Shown: positions 42,290 through 50,934 of the stretch, piece after piece
Layout: each line of letters starts with the position of its first letter
Numbering within the stretch: position 1 is the stretch's first letter
Source: Lachnospiraceae bacterium
Lineage (GTDB): Bacteria > Bacillota > Clostridia > Lachnospirales > Lachnospiraceae
DNA: 64,000 nt
Direction: 5' to 3'
Assembly (NCBI GenBank): GCA_910574865.1
Contig: CAJTDN010000016.1
Location: 49,711-113,710, forward strand
The notes under the pieces: generated by a model
What the model was told of the DNA's origin: nothing
Databases searched by the model: none
The model's input: only the letters and a program-made list of their open reading frames with translations
Position numbers and translations under genes: made by a program

Positions 42290-42370
42290 ATGGTGACGAG
42301 AAAGTCGTGCGAGAACAAAAATTCCTTTCCAGGGAAGTTCTTATTCGAGACTGGTTCGGCGGGAATCTAG
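42290..42370 (+). CDS. Candidate 26-residue micro-protein
   Basis: ATG 42290 stands nine bases behind GGAAGG within the orphan transcript. The peptide begins MVTRKSCENKNSFPGKF and has a basic first half and no hydrophobic stretch. I recognise no family. Evidence is the ribosome site and position only. Confidence 0.3.
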   Translation: MVTRKSCENKNSFPGKFLFETGSAGI

Positions 42371-42419
42371 GAGAGGAGGTACGGGCCACCGAAGACTTAA
42401 GTAAAAAACGGAGAGTTTG

Positions 42420-42467
42420 ATGAAAGAGAGGTATGGTTCCATGGACATGGAGGCGATAAGTGAATAG
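42420..42467 (+). CDS. Candidate 15-residue micro-protein
   Basis: ATG 42420 follows GGAGAG by four bases. It codes for MKERYGSMDMEAISE and stops inside the terminator stem, a layout similar to that of leader peptides. No known family. Confidence 0.3.
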   Translation: MKERYGSMDMEAISE

Positions 42468-42511
42468 AGGTGGATGTAAGTTGGACGGTCAATTTGCATC
42501 CACTTCTTTTT
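42467..42511 (+). terminator. Terminator of the orphan transcript
   Basis: GAGGTGGATG (42467-42476) pairs with CATCCACTTC (42497-42506), then TTTTTG. Confidence 0.85.
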
Positions 42512-42684
42512 GTCCCTTTATTACTTTTCCGTGAAAGGCAATAGGAAAATAGTAGGAAAACATTTGAAAAATGGCGGCCCATATTGCCATATGGCGCAAA
42601 AAGTTGTATACTTAGGGAGCGAAATGCAGGAATGGGTCATATCGTTCGGCAATACGATTAGAAAAAAGGGAAAGGGGTTTGGCG

Positions 42685-43533
42685 ATGAAGATCGATATGC
42701 ACTGTCATGTGAAGGAAGGCTCTCTCGACAGCAAGGTCGGCGTGGAGGAGTACATCAGCCTCCTAAAGCGCAAGGGCTTCCAGGGAATGGTCATCACCGA
42801 TCATAACACGTATAATGGATACCGCTATTGGAAAGAACATATAAAGGGAAAGAGACATACGGACTTCGTGGTACTTAAGGGCATCGAGTATGACACGAGG
42901 GACGCCGGGCACATTTTGGTAATCATGCCCGAAGGCGTAAAGATTCGCCTGCTGGAGCTGCGGGGGATGTCGGTGGCGACGCTGGTCGATTTGGTACATA
43001 GGAATGGGGGTATCTTGGGTCCCGCCCATCCGTGCGGGGAAAAGTATTTGAGCTTCACGAATACGAGGAGTTATTATAAGAAGCCGGAGCTGATGAAGCG
43101 TTTTGACTTCGTGGAGGGGTACAATTGCTGCGAGTCGGCAGAGTCCAACGCAGGGGCGGAGAGCCTGGCGAGGCGTCATGACAAGGTCATGACGGGTGGC
43201 AGCGACGCCCATAGGCCGGACTGCGTGGGGCGGGCGTACACGATTTTGCCGGAGCCGGTGACATGCGAGACCGAACTGATTTCTCTGTTCCGCCAGCAAA
43301 AGGAACTGGAGATTGGCGGCGTGGCCTACAATAAGACGACGTTGAAGCGCTTGGGCAAGATTAACAAAATATACGCCTATTCGTTCTGGTGCTATAACAA
43401 GAGCGGGCAGTTGGCGAGGGCCTGGGGACGTAGGAACAAGACGAAACTGGAGAACCCGATAGACCCGATAGACCCGGTGGAACTATATTATACCGGTTAC
43501 AGTTCGGTCAGGTCTGCGCGTTTACCGCGCTGA
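42685..43533 (+). CDS. PHP-domain metal-dependent phosphoesterase
   Basis: A 282-residue soluble protein. Metal-binding PHP motifs are HCH in KIDMHCHVKEGS, TDHNTYNG, the Glu in KGIEYDT, PAHPCGE and GGSDAHRPD. Related proteins (TrpH/YciV type) act as 3'-5' nucleotidases or histidinol phosphatase-like enzymes; which one cannot be read. The C-terminal ~50 residues are basic and not part of the domain. Start ATG 42685 follows AAAGGGG; a TTG six bases earlier is possible. The stop lies inside a hairpin, CGGTCAG/CTGACCG (43505-43536), which may end the transcript. Confidence 0.87.
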   Translation: MKIDMHCHVKEGSLDSKVGVEEYISLLKRKGFQGMVITDHNTYNGYRYWKEHIKGKRHTDFVVLKGIEYDTRDAGHILVIMPEGVKIRLLELRGMSVATLVDLVHRNGGILGPAHPCGEKYLSFTNTRSYYKKPELMKRFDFVEGYNCCESAESNAGAESLARRHDKVMTGGSDAHRPDCVGRAYTILPEPVTCETELISLFRQQKELEIGGVAYNKTTLKRLGKINKIYAYSFWCYNKSGQLARAWGRRNKTKLENPIDPIDPVELYYTGYSSVRSARLPR

Positions 43534-43536
43534 CCG
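43505..43536 (+). terminator. Hairpin overlapping the PHP gene end
   Basis: CGGTCAG (43505-43511) and CTGACCG (43530-43536) enclose GCGCG/CGCGC. The gene's TGA is in the right arm. No T run. Confidence 0.45.
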
Positions 43537-43599
43537 TACGGAAACGTGAAGGGATAGGGCATATGTCCCATCGCGAAGCGATTTTAATGGCCATATGCC

Positions 43600-43635
43600 G
43601 TTACAATCACGGCCGGTTGGGCCGTGAATCGTAAC
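43600..43635. repeat. Family D hairpin, copy D3
   Basis: GTTACAATCACGGCC (43600-43614) pairs with GGCCGTGAATCGTAAC (43620-43635) with one bulged base. Located between the PHP gene and malQ. Confidence 0.75.
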
Positions 43636-43705
43636 AAATGGTAATCGGCGGGGCGGCGTAAAAACCGCCTCGTTTCATGAATAAAAGAGAAGGAGCTTTA
43701 CGAAG

Positions 43706-45181
43706 ATGAGGAGGAGCGGAGTTTTATTGCCGATATTTTCTTTGCCGTCCAATTATGGCATCGGGTGTTTTTCCAAAGAGGCCTACGAGTTCGTGGACCA
43801 GTTGAAAAGGGCGGGGCAGGCCTGCTGGCAGATCCTGCCGATGGGACCCACGGGCTACGGGGATTCCCCTTACCAGTCGTTTTCCACTTTTGCCGGAAAC
43901 CCGTATTTCATTGATTTGGAGCGGCTGGTCCAGGAAGGGCTTGTGAGCGTGCGGGAGTGCAAGGAATTCGAGTACGGGGAGCGCGAGGACGAGATTGATT
44001 ATGAGAAATTGTATTTTAACCGCTTCAAGGTGTTGCGCATTGCCCACGGGCGTTTCCAGCCGGGGCAGGATTATTGGGAATTCCTGAATAAAAGCAGGGA
44101 ATGGCTGGAGGAGTATTGCCTCTATATGGCCATCAAGGACCGCCAGCAGGGGAAGAGCTGGCTGGAGTGGCCGAACGAGTACCGCAACCGGGAGCCGCAG
44201 GCGCTGGAGCGGGCGAAAAACGAGTTGTCCGGGGACATGGACTTCTACCGTTTTTTACAGTACGAGTTCGCGAGGCAGTGGAAAGACCTGCACGAGTACG
44301 CCAACCGGCAGGGCATTGAGATTATCGGTGACATTCCGATTTATGTGGCTCTTGACAGCGCGGACACGTGGGCGAACCCGGGATTGTTCCAGATGGACGA
44401 AGAGAATGTCCCGACATCCGTCGCGGGCTGTCCGCCGGACGCGTTTTCGGCGGAAGGGCAGCTGTGGGGGAACCCGTTGTATAATTGGGAGTACCACAAG
44501 GCCACGGGGTATGAGTGGTGGCTGAAGCGGATCGACTATTGTTTCGAATGGTATGACATCGTGCGCATTGACCATTTCCGAGGGTTTGAGTCCTTTTACG
44601 CGATTCCCTATGGCGCCGAAAACGCGGTGGGCGGCCGTTGGATGCAAGGGCCGGGGATGGACTTGTTCCGGGCGGTGGAAGAGAAGTTGGGCAGGAAAAA
44701 TATCATTGCCGAGGATTTGGGGTTTTTGACGGACGCGGTGTACGAATTGTTGAAGGACAGCGGTTTCCCGGGCATGAAGGTCATCCAGTTCGCGTTTGAT
44801 TCCAGGGAATCCGCAAACTACCTTCCGCACACGTATACGCCGAACTGCGTCGTCTATACGGGGACGCACGACAACACGACGACCCGCGACTGGTATCACA
44901 CGGCGGGAAAGGAGTGCCGCGCGTTTGCCAGGGAATATATGCGGAAGGAAGCCTTGGACGAGGATTCCCTGGCGTGGGATTTCGTTGCGTTGGCGATGGG
45001 AAGCGTGGCAGACTTGTGCATGATTCCGATGCAGGATTATTTGAACCTGGACGGCGCGGCGCGCATCAACCACCCGTCCACGTTGGGCGGGAACTGGACC
45101 TGGCGGCTGAAAAAATGGCAGGTGACCGACGAGGCGCTTGACCAGATGTACCAGATGACGAAATTGTACGGAAGGTTGTAA
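43706..45181 (+). CDS. malQ: 4-alpha-glucanotransferase (amylomaltase)
   Basis: Moves glucan chains between maltodextrins, releasing glucose. A 491-residue GH77 enzyme of normal length. PLYNWEYHKATGYEWW, the nucleophile Asp in VRIDHFRGFESFYAIP, the acid/base Glu in IIAEDLGFLT and the third Asp in GTHDNTTTRDW are all intact. AGAAGGAG stands about nine bases before the ATG. It is a single gene here without maltose transport or phosphorylase neighbours; the ROK glucokinase at 24.6 kb could use the released glucose. The hairpin D4 (45204-45233) follows. Confidence 0.96.
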   Translation: MRRSGVLLPIFSLPSNYGIGCFSKEAYEFVDQLKRAGQACWQILPMGPTGYGDSPYQSFSTFAGNPYFIDLERLVQEGLVSVRECKEFEYGEREDEIDYEKLYFNRFKVLRIAHGRFQPGQDYWEFLNKSREWLEEYCLYMAIKDRQQGKSWLEWPNEYRNREPQALERAKNELSGDMDFYRFLQYEFARQWKDLHEYANRQGIEIIGDIPIYVALDSADTWANPGLFQMDEENVPTSVAGCPPDAFSAEGQLWGNPLYNWEYHKATGYEWWLKRIDYCFEWYDIVRIDHFRGFESFYAIPYGAENAVGGRWMQGPGMDLFRAVEEKLGRKNIIAEDLGFLTDAVYELLKDSGFPGMKVIQFAFDSRESANYLPHTYTPNCVVYTGTHDNTTTRDWYHTAGKECRAFAREYMRKEALDEDSLAWDFVALAMGSVADLCMIPMQDYLNLDGAARINHPSTLGGNWTWRLKKWQVTDEALDQMYQMTKLYGRL

Positions 45182-45203
45182 AAACACATAGGCGGGGGGG
45201 CGG

Positions 45204-45233
45204 GTCACGGTTCAGCCTTGGCTGAATTGTAAC
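45204..45233 (+). repeat. Family D hairpin, copy D4
   Basis: GTCACGGTTCAGCC (45204-45217), TT, GGCTGAATTGTAAC (45220-45233), with three non-canonical positions. It lies between malQ and feoA. Confidence 0.65.
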
Positions 45234-45296
45234 GGCGGCGGAAGCGGCCAGATTTCATGCGTGGCAAGAAGTATTGATTTTAAGGAGTAAGATGGC

Positions 45297-45524
45297 ATGA
45301 CTTTGAAAGAAGGTAGGAATAAGGGTTCATATGAGGTGATGGACATACGGGTGGAGCATGATTTGGAGCGGCGGCTGGAAGCCTTGGGACTGACGGCGGG
45401 AACCACGGTGACAGTGCTCAATAATGACAAAAAGGGCGCGATGACTGTGAAATTTCGCGGGACGCGGTTCGCCATGGGCAGGCACATCGCGGACAACGTC
45501 ATCGTGAAGGAGGCATATGTATGA
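45297..45524 (+). CDS. feoA: FeoA-family ferrous iron transport protein
   Basis: A 75-residue SH3-like cytoplasmic protein that supports FeoB. It shows the FeoA pattern of LERRLEALGLTAGTTVTVLN, KFRGTRFAMGRHIADNVIV. AAGGAG lies about eleven bases before the ATG at 45297. Its stop overlaps the feoB start by four bases (ATGA), so the two are made together. No Fur box was certain upstream. Confidence 0.92.
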   Translation: MTLKEGRNKGSYEVMDIRVEHDLERRLEALGLTAGTTVTVLNNDKKGAMTVKFRGTRFAMGRHIADNVIVKEAYV

Positions 45525-47611
45525 GCGGCAATGGAACGAACGGGCAAGGCGGTAGCGGACGGGGGATGAAAGCCCCGGTTATCAGTGTTGGTTTCATCGG
45601 CAATCCGAACTGTGGGAAGACGACGCTTTTCAATGCCTACACGGGTGCGAACCTGAAGGTGGCCAACTGGCCGGGCGTGACCGTGGAGAGGAAGGAAGGG
45701 CGCGCCCGGTACAAGGGGCAGGAGTTCAAGCTGATCGACCTGCCGGGTATTTACAGCCTGACTTCCTACACGATGGAGGAGAAGGTGTCGCGGGAGTGCA
45801 TCATGAGCGACGACGTGGACGTGATTGTGGACGTGGTGGACGCTTCATCATTGGAGCGTAACCTTTACCTGACGTTGCAATTGATTGAATTGGGCAAGCC
45901 GGTGGTGCTGGCCTTGAACATGATGGACGTGGTGGAGGAGCGGGGCATGGAGATTGACTTGCACCGTCTGCCGGAGATGCTCGGTATCCCGACGATTCCC
46001 GTCTCGGCGAGGAAGCGAAGCGGCCTGGAAGTCCTTTTGCATGCCGTGGCCCATCACAAGGATAATCAGGGTCAGGGGCCGTTCATCCACCATCATTCGG
46101 GGCGGTCGGCGCACGCCCATGACCATCACAGCGAGTACGCGATGGTGTACACGGACGAGATTGAGGACAAGATTGACGGCGTGATGGAGAAATTAAAGGA
46201 GAAATGGCCGAAAATCGAGAATCCCCGCTGGCACGCGATTAAGCTGCTGGAACAAGACGCGCAAGTGGTGAAGAAGTACCCGCTTGAACTGCCACAAGTC
46301 CTTGACCATAGTTATGAGAAAGAACTGATTAAGCAGAAATATGACTTTATCGAGGAGGTCATTGACGACGTGGTGGTAGGTAAGGCGCGCAAGGAGGAGA
46401 GCACGGAGAAAGCCGACCGCTATTTGACGGGCAAGTGGCTCGGGTTGCCCGTTTTCCTGGGAATCATGGCATTGGTGTTTTTCCTCACGTTCGCGGTGGG
46501 AGACTGGCTGAAAGGATATTTCGAAATCGCGTTGGAAGTGGTTTCCGGGGGCGCGCGGGACACGCTCGTGGCGTGGAACGTAAGCCCCATGTTGCAAAGC
46601 TTGATTGTGGACGGCGTTATTTCCGGGGTTGGCGGGATATTGACGTTTTTGCCGAACATTTTCATTTTGTTCCTGGCGTTGGCATTTTTGGAGGACAGCG
46701 GTTACATGTCGCGGGTGGCCTATGTCATGGACGACCTGATGAGCGGTATCGGTTTGTCCGGGCGGGCGTTTTTGCCGATGCTTCTGGGTTTTGGCTGTTC
46801 CGTTCCGGCCATCATGGCCTCGCGCGCGTTGGAGCATCCGAAGGACAGGCTGAAGACCATCCTCGTCACGCCGTTCATGTCGTGTAGTGCCAGACTGCCG
46901 ATTTACGTGTTGTTTTCTTCCATGTTTTTTGGAAAATACGCGATGCTGGCCTGCTATTCGATGTATTTGCTCGGCATCGTCGTGGCCGTGGCGACGGCGT
47001 TTGTCCTTTCCAAGGTGGACGGGAGCAAGGCGGGGCACGCGTTATTAATCGAGTTGCCGGAATACAAGGCGCCGAACGCGAGGACGATTGCCGTTTACGT
47101 GTGGGAGAAGGTGAAGGATTACCTTTCGAAGGCGGGAACCGTAATTTTCGTGGCCTCCATCATCATGTGGGTGGTGCTGAATTTCGGGCCGCAAGGGTAC
47201 ACGACGGACATCGGGGAAAGCTTCGGTTCCATGGTCGGGAGGGCGGCGGTGCCGTTGTTCGACCCGGTCGGACTGGGATACTGGCAGATTATCGTCGCCC
47301 TCATTTCTGGAATCGCGGCGAAGGAGGTCGTGGTATCAAGTTGCGGCGTGTTGTTTGGCGTGCAGAATATCACGACGGCGGGGGGGATGAGCGCGTTCGC
47401 GGCGGTGCTTGGCCAGATGGGTTTTGGGATTCCCAATGCCTACGCGCTGATGACGTTCTGCTTGTTGTACGTGCCATGCACGGCCACGATTGCCACGATA
47501 CACCGCGAGGTCGGCAGCGTGAAAAAGACCGCGGCCATCATCACGTACCAGTTAGGGACGGCCTGGGTGGTGAGCTTCCTCGTGTACCACCTGGCATCAC
47601 TGTTCGTATGA
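45521..47611 (+). CDS. feoB: Ferrous iron transporter B
   Basis: The main Fe(II) importer, 696 residues. The N-terminal GTPase shows G1 GNPNCGKTT, G3 DLPGIYSL, G4 LNMMD and G5 SARKRSG; a His-rich loop at about residues 188-206 (HHHSGRSAHAHDHHSEY) may bind metal. Then follow the Gate regions and about ten helices, with FGCSVPAIMASRALEHPKDR typical of FeoB. Translation is coupled to feoA. The gene ends overlapping the convergent truA gene by 15 bases. FeoC is not present. Typical for anaerobes that meet soluble ferrous iron. Confidence 0.97.
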   Translation: MSGNGTNGQGGSGRGMKAPVISVGFIGNPNCGKTTLFNAYTGANLKVANWPGVTVERKEGRARYKGQEFKLIDLPGIYSLTSYTMEEKVSRECIMSDDVDVIVDVVDASSLERNLYLTLQLIELGKPVVLALNMMDVVEERGMEIDLHRLPEMLGIPTIPVSARKRSGLEVLLHAVAHHKDNQGQGPFIHHHSGRSAHAHDHHSEYAMVYTDEIEDKIDGVMEKLKEKWPKIENPRWHAIKLLEQDAQVVKKYPLELPQVLDHSYEKELIKQKYDFIEEVIDDVVVGKARKEESTEKADRYLTGKWLGLPVFLGIMALVFFLTFAVGDWLKGYFEIALEVVSGGARDTLVAWNVSPMLQSLIVDGVISGVGGILTFLPNIFILFLALAFLEDSGYMSRVAYVMDDLMSGIGLSGRAFLPMLLGFGCSVPAIMASRALEHPKDRLKTILVTPFMSCSARLPIYVLFSSMFFGKYAMLACYSMYLLGIVVAVATAFVLSKVDGSKAGHALLIELPEYKAPNARTIAVYVWEKVKDYLSKAGTVIFVASIIMWVVLNFGPQGYTTDIGESFGSMVGRAAVPLFDPVGLGYWQIIVALISGIAAKEVVVSSCGVLFGVQNITTAGGMSAFAAVLGQMGFGIPNAYALMTFCLLYVPCTATIATIHREVGSVKKTAAIITYQLGTAWVVSFLVYHLASLFV

Positions 47612-48433
47612 GACTTCTTTCAGATAGAGCCCGTGCGCGGGGCAGGGAGGGCTTACGGCTTCTTCCTGCGCGAGGATGTATCCGATGCAGGCGGGGGAGC
47701 GTTTTCCAAGCCCGATGTCGATGAGTGTTCCGGCGACGAGGCGGGGCATCTGGTATAAAAAACGGTTCGCGGTCATGAGGATGCGGATTTCGCAAGGGAA
47801 ATCCCCGTCCGTCGTGGCCGTGTTTTTCGCGGTGACGATTTGGATGGAAGACAGTTCACTTATCGTGGACTTTTTTTTCTTGCCCTTACCAGATGAAAAG
47901 GGAAAGAAGTCATGTATTCCGGTTAATGTTTTTGCGGCCGTTTCCATAACGGCGATATCAAGCGGCCTTGCCACATGGAGCGCGTACCTGCGCAAAAACG
48001 GATCCATCACCGGTGCGTTGAAAATCCGGTATTCGTAAACTTGTGCACGAGCGTTTAAGTCGGCATGAAACCGCTCCGGTACTTCCGTGACGGTGTGGAT
48101 GCAAATATCCTGCGGAAGGTAGTGGTTCAAGGAGCGGCATAATTCGTCCATGGGAATCGGGCAGGCGGTCTGGAAATTGACGGTCTGTAAAAGCGCGTGT
48201 ACGCCAGGCTCCGTCTTCGCGCCACAAAACAACTCGACAGGCGTTCCCGTCAGGCGGCTTATGGTTTCTGCCAGTTTGGAGGAAATGGTGTTTTGTGGCG
48301 TGATGGTTTTAGGCGCTGCTGCGTCCGAGGACTTCGGTTTTTCTTGTTTTCGCTTTTTTCCCTTGGGTTGTGGCTTGCTAAATCCGTGGTAGCGGGTGCC
48401 GTCGTAGGATAAGGTCAATTTTAAATTACGCAT
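47597..48433 (-). CDS. truA: TruA-like pseudouridine synthase lacking the catalytic Asp
   Basis: A 278-residue protein with the TruA fold: LKLTLSYDGTRYHGF at the start, RYHADL-type FHADLNARAQVYEYRI, and RFLYQMPRLVAGTLIDIG near the end. TruA makes pseudouridine at tRNA positions 38-40 using an Asp in the motif RTDAGVHA. Here that segment is AKTEPGVHALLQ, with Glu in place of Asp and Lys for Arg. A 20-residue Lys-rich insert follows the first strand. The Glu form may be a Clostridial paralogue type; a normal TruA may exist elsewhere in the genome. The RNA target and activity are therefore uncertain. Start 48433 follows GGAG. Confidence 0.85.
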   Translation of the reverse strand: MRNLKLTLSYDGTRYHGFSKPQPKGKKRKQEKPKSSDAAAPKTITPQNTISSKLAETISRLTGTPVELFCGAKTEPGVHALLQTVNFQTACPIPMDELCRSLNHYLPQDICIHTVTEVPERFHADLNARAQVYEYRIFNAPVMDPFLRRYALHVARPLDIAVMETAAKTLTGIHDFFPFSSGKGKKKKSTISELSSIQIVTAKNTATTDGDFPCEIRILMTANRFLYQMPRLVAGTLIDIGLGKRSPACIGYILAQEEAVSPPCPAHGLYLKEVSYEQ

Positions 48434-48485
48434 GAATTAGTCGCTCCTTTGGTGGGATGGCGTGATAAAAATATGAAATATTACA

Positions 48486-48514
48486 TTGCTATCTGTGTGC
48501 TTTTATCATATAAT
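48486..48514 (+). promoter_or_regulatory. Promoter of the aldo/keto reductase gene
   Basis: TTGCTA (48486-48491), 17-bp spacer, TATAAT (48509-48514). Confidence 0.75.
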
Positions 48515-48576
48515 ATAGTTTATTATAGTGATGAAAGGGACGAATGTCAATCACTGCAAAATGGAGGAGGCAGACT

Positions 48577-49719
48577 ATGAAATATAGGAAATTGGGAAAA
48601 ACAGGGTTGATGGTGAGCGAGATTGGCTTTGGCGGCGAGTGGCTGGAGCGGCACGAGGAAGCGGAATCGGTGGAACTGATGCGCTATGCGGCCGAAAAGG
48701 GAATTAATATCGTTGACTGCTGGATGCCCGACCCGAAGTCACGGGACATTATCGGCAAGGCCATGGAAGGAAACCGTGACAAGTGGATCGTGCAGGGGCA
48801 TCTCGGCTCGACCTGGCAGGACGGGCAATATGTCAGGTCGCGGGACATGAATTTCGTGAAGCCCGCGTTCGAGGACTTGTTGAAAAGGATGCGCACGGAT
48901 TATATTGATTTGGGAATGATTCATTATGTGGATTCCGAGGAGGAATGGGAGCGGAGCATGAAAGGGGAGTTTTTCGACTATGTCAAGGAGCTTCATGAAA
49001 AGGGAATCATCCGGCATATCGCGATGTCCACGCATAACCCGAGGATGGCGAAGCTGGCGGCAAAGTCCGGAATCATCGAGGTGATTCTATTTTCCATCAA
49101 CCCGGCGTTCGACATGAAGCCCGCCACGGAGAACCTGGACGACATGTTTGAAGATTATGGTGAGGAACTGTCGGGCATTGACCGCGAGCGAGCCGAACTG
49201 TACCAGCTTTGCGAGGAGAACGATGTCGGTATCACGGTCATGAAAGGCTTTTGCGGCGGGAGGCTGTTTGACGCGAAAAGTTCGCCGTTCGGCGTGGCGT
49301 TCACGCCTTGCCAGTGTATCCATTACGCGTTGACGAGGCCGGGCGTGAGTTCGATTCTCTGCGGGTATGACACGAAGGAGCAGGTGGACGAGGCGGTTTC
49401 TTATGAAACGGCGACGGACGACGAGAAGGATTACGCGTCCGTGATTGCCTCGGCCCCGCTTCATTCCTATAAGGGCCAGTGTACATATTGCGGGCACTGC
49501 AGGCCGTGCCCTGTGGACATTGACATTGCCATGGTGAACAAGTTCTACGACCTGGCGGTGCAGCAGGGCAAGGTGCCGGACAGCGTGAAGGCCCATTATG
49601 AGGCTCTTTCGCATACGGCTTCCGAATGCGTCGGGTGCAAGGGCTGCGAGTCGAGATGCCCGTTCGGGGTGGAAATCGCGGACAAGATGGAGAAGGCGGC
49701 AGAATTGTTCGGGTGCTAG
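48577..49719 (+). CDS. Ferredoxin-type aldo/keto reductase, active-site variant
   Basis: A 380-residue protein: an aldo/keto reductase barrel (about 1-290) and a C-terminal ferredoxin part with CTYCGHCRPCP and CVGCKGCESRCP, two 4Fe-4S motifs. The usual AKR tetrad is Asp-Tyr-Lys-His. Here the Asp is kept in INIVDCWMPD, but no Tyr follows at the normal place and the Lys strand reads WIVQGHLG; the His is in GMIHYVD. Such variants occur across Clostridia, and their reaction is unknown. ATG 48577 has GGAGGAGG eight bases upstream. A strong terminator follows at 49832. Confidence 0.85.
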   Translation: MKYRKLGKTGLMVSEIGFGGEWLERHEEAESVELMRYAAEKGINIVDCWMPDPKSRDIIGKAMEGNRDKWIVQGHLGSTWQDGQYVRSRDMNFVKPAFEDLLKRMRTDYIDLGMIHYVDSEEEWERSMKGEFFDYVKELHEKGIIRHIAMSTHNPRMAKLAAKSGIIEVILFSINPAFDMKPATENLDDMFEDYGEELSGIDRERAELYQLCEENDVGITVMKGFCGGRLFDAKSSPFGVAFTPCQCIHYALTRPGVSSILCGYDTKEQVDEAVSYETATDDEKDYASVIASAPLHSYKGQCTYCGHCRPCPVDIDIAMVNKFYDLAVQQGKVPDSVKAHYEALSHTASECVGCKGCESRCPFGVEIADKMEKAAELFGC

Positions 49720-49831
49720 TATGGTCCACACTAATTAGCGCGGATCATACCAATCAGTCGCAGGCTTCCTGGAGGTCCTGCCCCCCGCCGCCGATGTGAC
49801 GGAAAGGGGCAGGATGCCTCGGGCTTGCTTT

Positions 49832-49871
49832 TGCATATTTTGACATGTACTGGTCAGAATATGCAGTTTTT
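49832..49871 (+). terminator. Terminator after the aldo/keto reductase gene
   Basis: TGCATATTTTGAC (49832-49844) pairs with GTCAGAATATGCA (49853-49865), then GTTTTTG. A further hairpin, TCCTGCCCC/GGGGCAGGA (49776-49814), precedes it. Confidence 0.8.
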
Positions 49872-49892
49872 GCGGGCAGGTCGCCTTTGGGA

Positions 49893-50831
49893 TTAATCTT
49901 TGTAAAATTCATTCACCGACCGCACGAAGAAGTCCGATGTTCCTTCCCCGTATTGCGTGTCCAGCGCGGCACCCGCCGTTTCATTTTCTTCATAAAATCT
50001 GGCCAGGTCTTGTACCAGTTTTTTCGCGTCCCTTACCTGGTAGAGCTGTTTTGACACGAAGTCGTATTCCCCGACGAGTTCCTTGACCTCGAAAGAGGAA
50101 ACGTCCGCGCCACGTTTCGCGGCCAGTTTTTTCATGACGTTATCCAGGCGGTTCTGGTACGCCTTGAAAATCTGCGGGTCGGTGGGAGTCGTCCCGGCCG
50201 CCATGGCACTTTCCTTGTCCCCGTACCATTCCACCATTTTCTGGAAATTCTTCTGCGCCCGCTCGCCGGAGGCACTTTGGACGAAAAGCCGGTGGAAGGT
50301 TTCCATGTCACAGTTTTCGAGAAGTCGTTTTTTTTCTTCCGTGGACAATGCCTCGTTTGTCTTTATGAACGTCTTTATATAATCATGGCGTTGTGCTTTT
50401 GACATGTTTGAAATGAGGGATTCGTACAAGTGCTCGACGTCTTCTTGCGTGAACGGTTTTTGATTGAAGTCGGTTTGGTTGCATATTTCCTGATTCATTT
50501 GATGTTCTCCTTTCAAAATGTATTCGATACTCTCGATGAGATGCTCAAGGTGCCGCTTTTTTTCAAGCAACATGTTCCGCTGCATTTTGAGTATCCGGTT
50601 CTTATCAAGAGCTGGATTTTCCATGACGGATTTGATTTCCTTCAGGGGAATGTCAAATTCGCGGAAGAACAGAATCTGCTGCAAATCTTCCAGTGCCTTA
50701 TCGTCATAAAGCCGGTATCCTGCTTCGCTTTTGTCCGTAGGCTTTAAAAGGCCGGTCTGGTCGTAGTAGCGGAGCATGCGCACGCTGATACCTGTCAAGT
50801 CTGACATTTCCTTTATCGTCCTCATCCTCAT
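49893..50831 (-). CDS. MerR-family regulator with a TipA-like ligand domain
   Basis: A 312-residue regulator. The N-terminal MerR winged helix reads MSDLTGISVRMLRYYDQTGLLKP, followed by a dimerising coiled coil to about residue 110 and a C-terminal ~190-residue helical domain that resembles the TipAS antibiotic-binding domain. These proteins recognise drugs and stretch promoters with overlong spacers. AAAGGAGG lies four bases before ATG 50831 and ten before ATG 50825; the second is the better spacing. Its own promoter has a 19-bp spacer with a dyad, so it regulates itself. It is divergent from the DUF2975 gene. Confidence 0.88.
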   Translation of the reverse strand: MRMRTIKEMSDLTGISVRMLRYYDQTGLLKPTDKSEAGYRLYDDKALEDLQQILFFREFDIPLKEIKSVMENPALDKNRILKMQRNMLLEKKRHLEHLIESIEYILKGEHQMNQEICNQTDFNQKPFTQEDVEHLYESLISNMSKAQRHDYIKTFIKTNEALSTEEKKRLLENCDMETFHRLFVQSASGERAQKNFQKMVEWYGDKESAMAAGTTPTDPQIFKAYQNRLDNVMKKLAAKRGADVSSFEVKELVGEYDFVSKQLYQVRDAKKLVQDLARFYEENETAGAALDTQYGEGTSDFFVRSVNEFYKD

Positions 50832-50903
50832 GTGACCTCCTTTGGCATCGGTGTATGGATCGGCAGTGGCCGTCCGTACGCCGGTGTTCGTCTTGATAAG
50901 GAT

Positions 50904-50934
50904 ATATTACGCCCTGACACCGTGTGAAGGTCAA
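50904..50934 (-). promoter_or_regulatory. MerR-type autoregulated promoter, 19-bp spacer
   Basis: Reverse-strand TTGACC (50934-50929), 19-bp spacer, TAATAT (50909-50904). The spacer carries a dyad around TTCACAC-GGTGTCAG. Overlong spacers with a dyad are diagnostic for MerR control. Confidence 0.75.
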
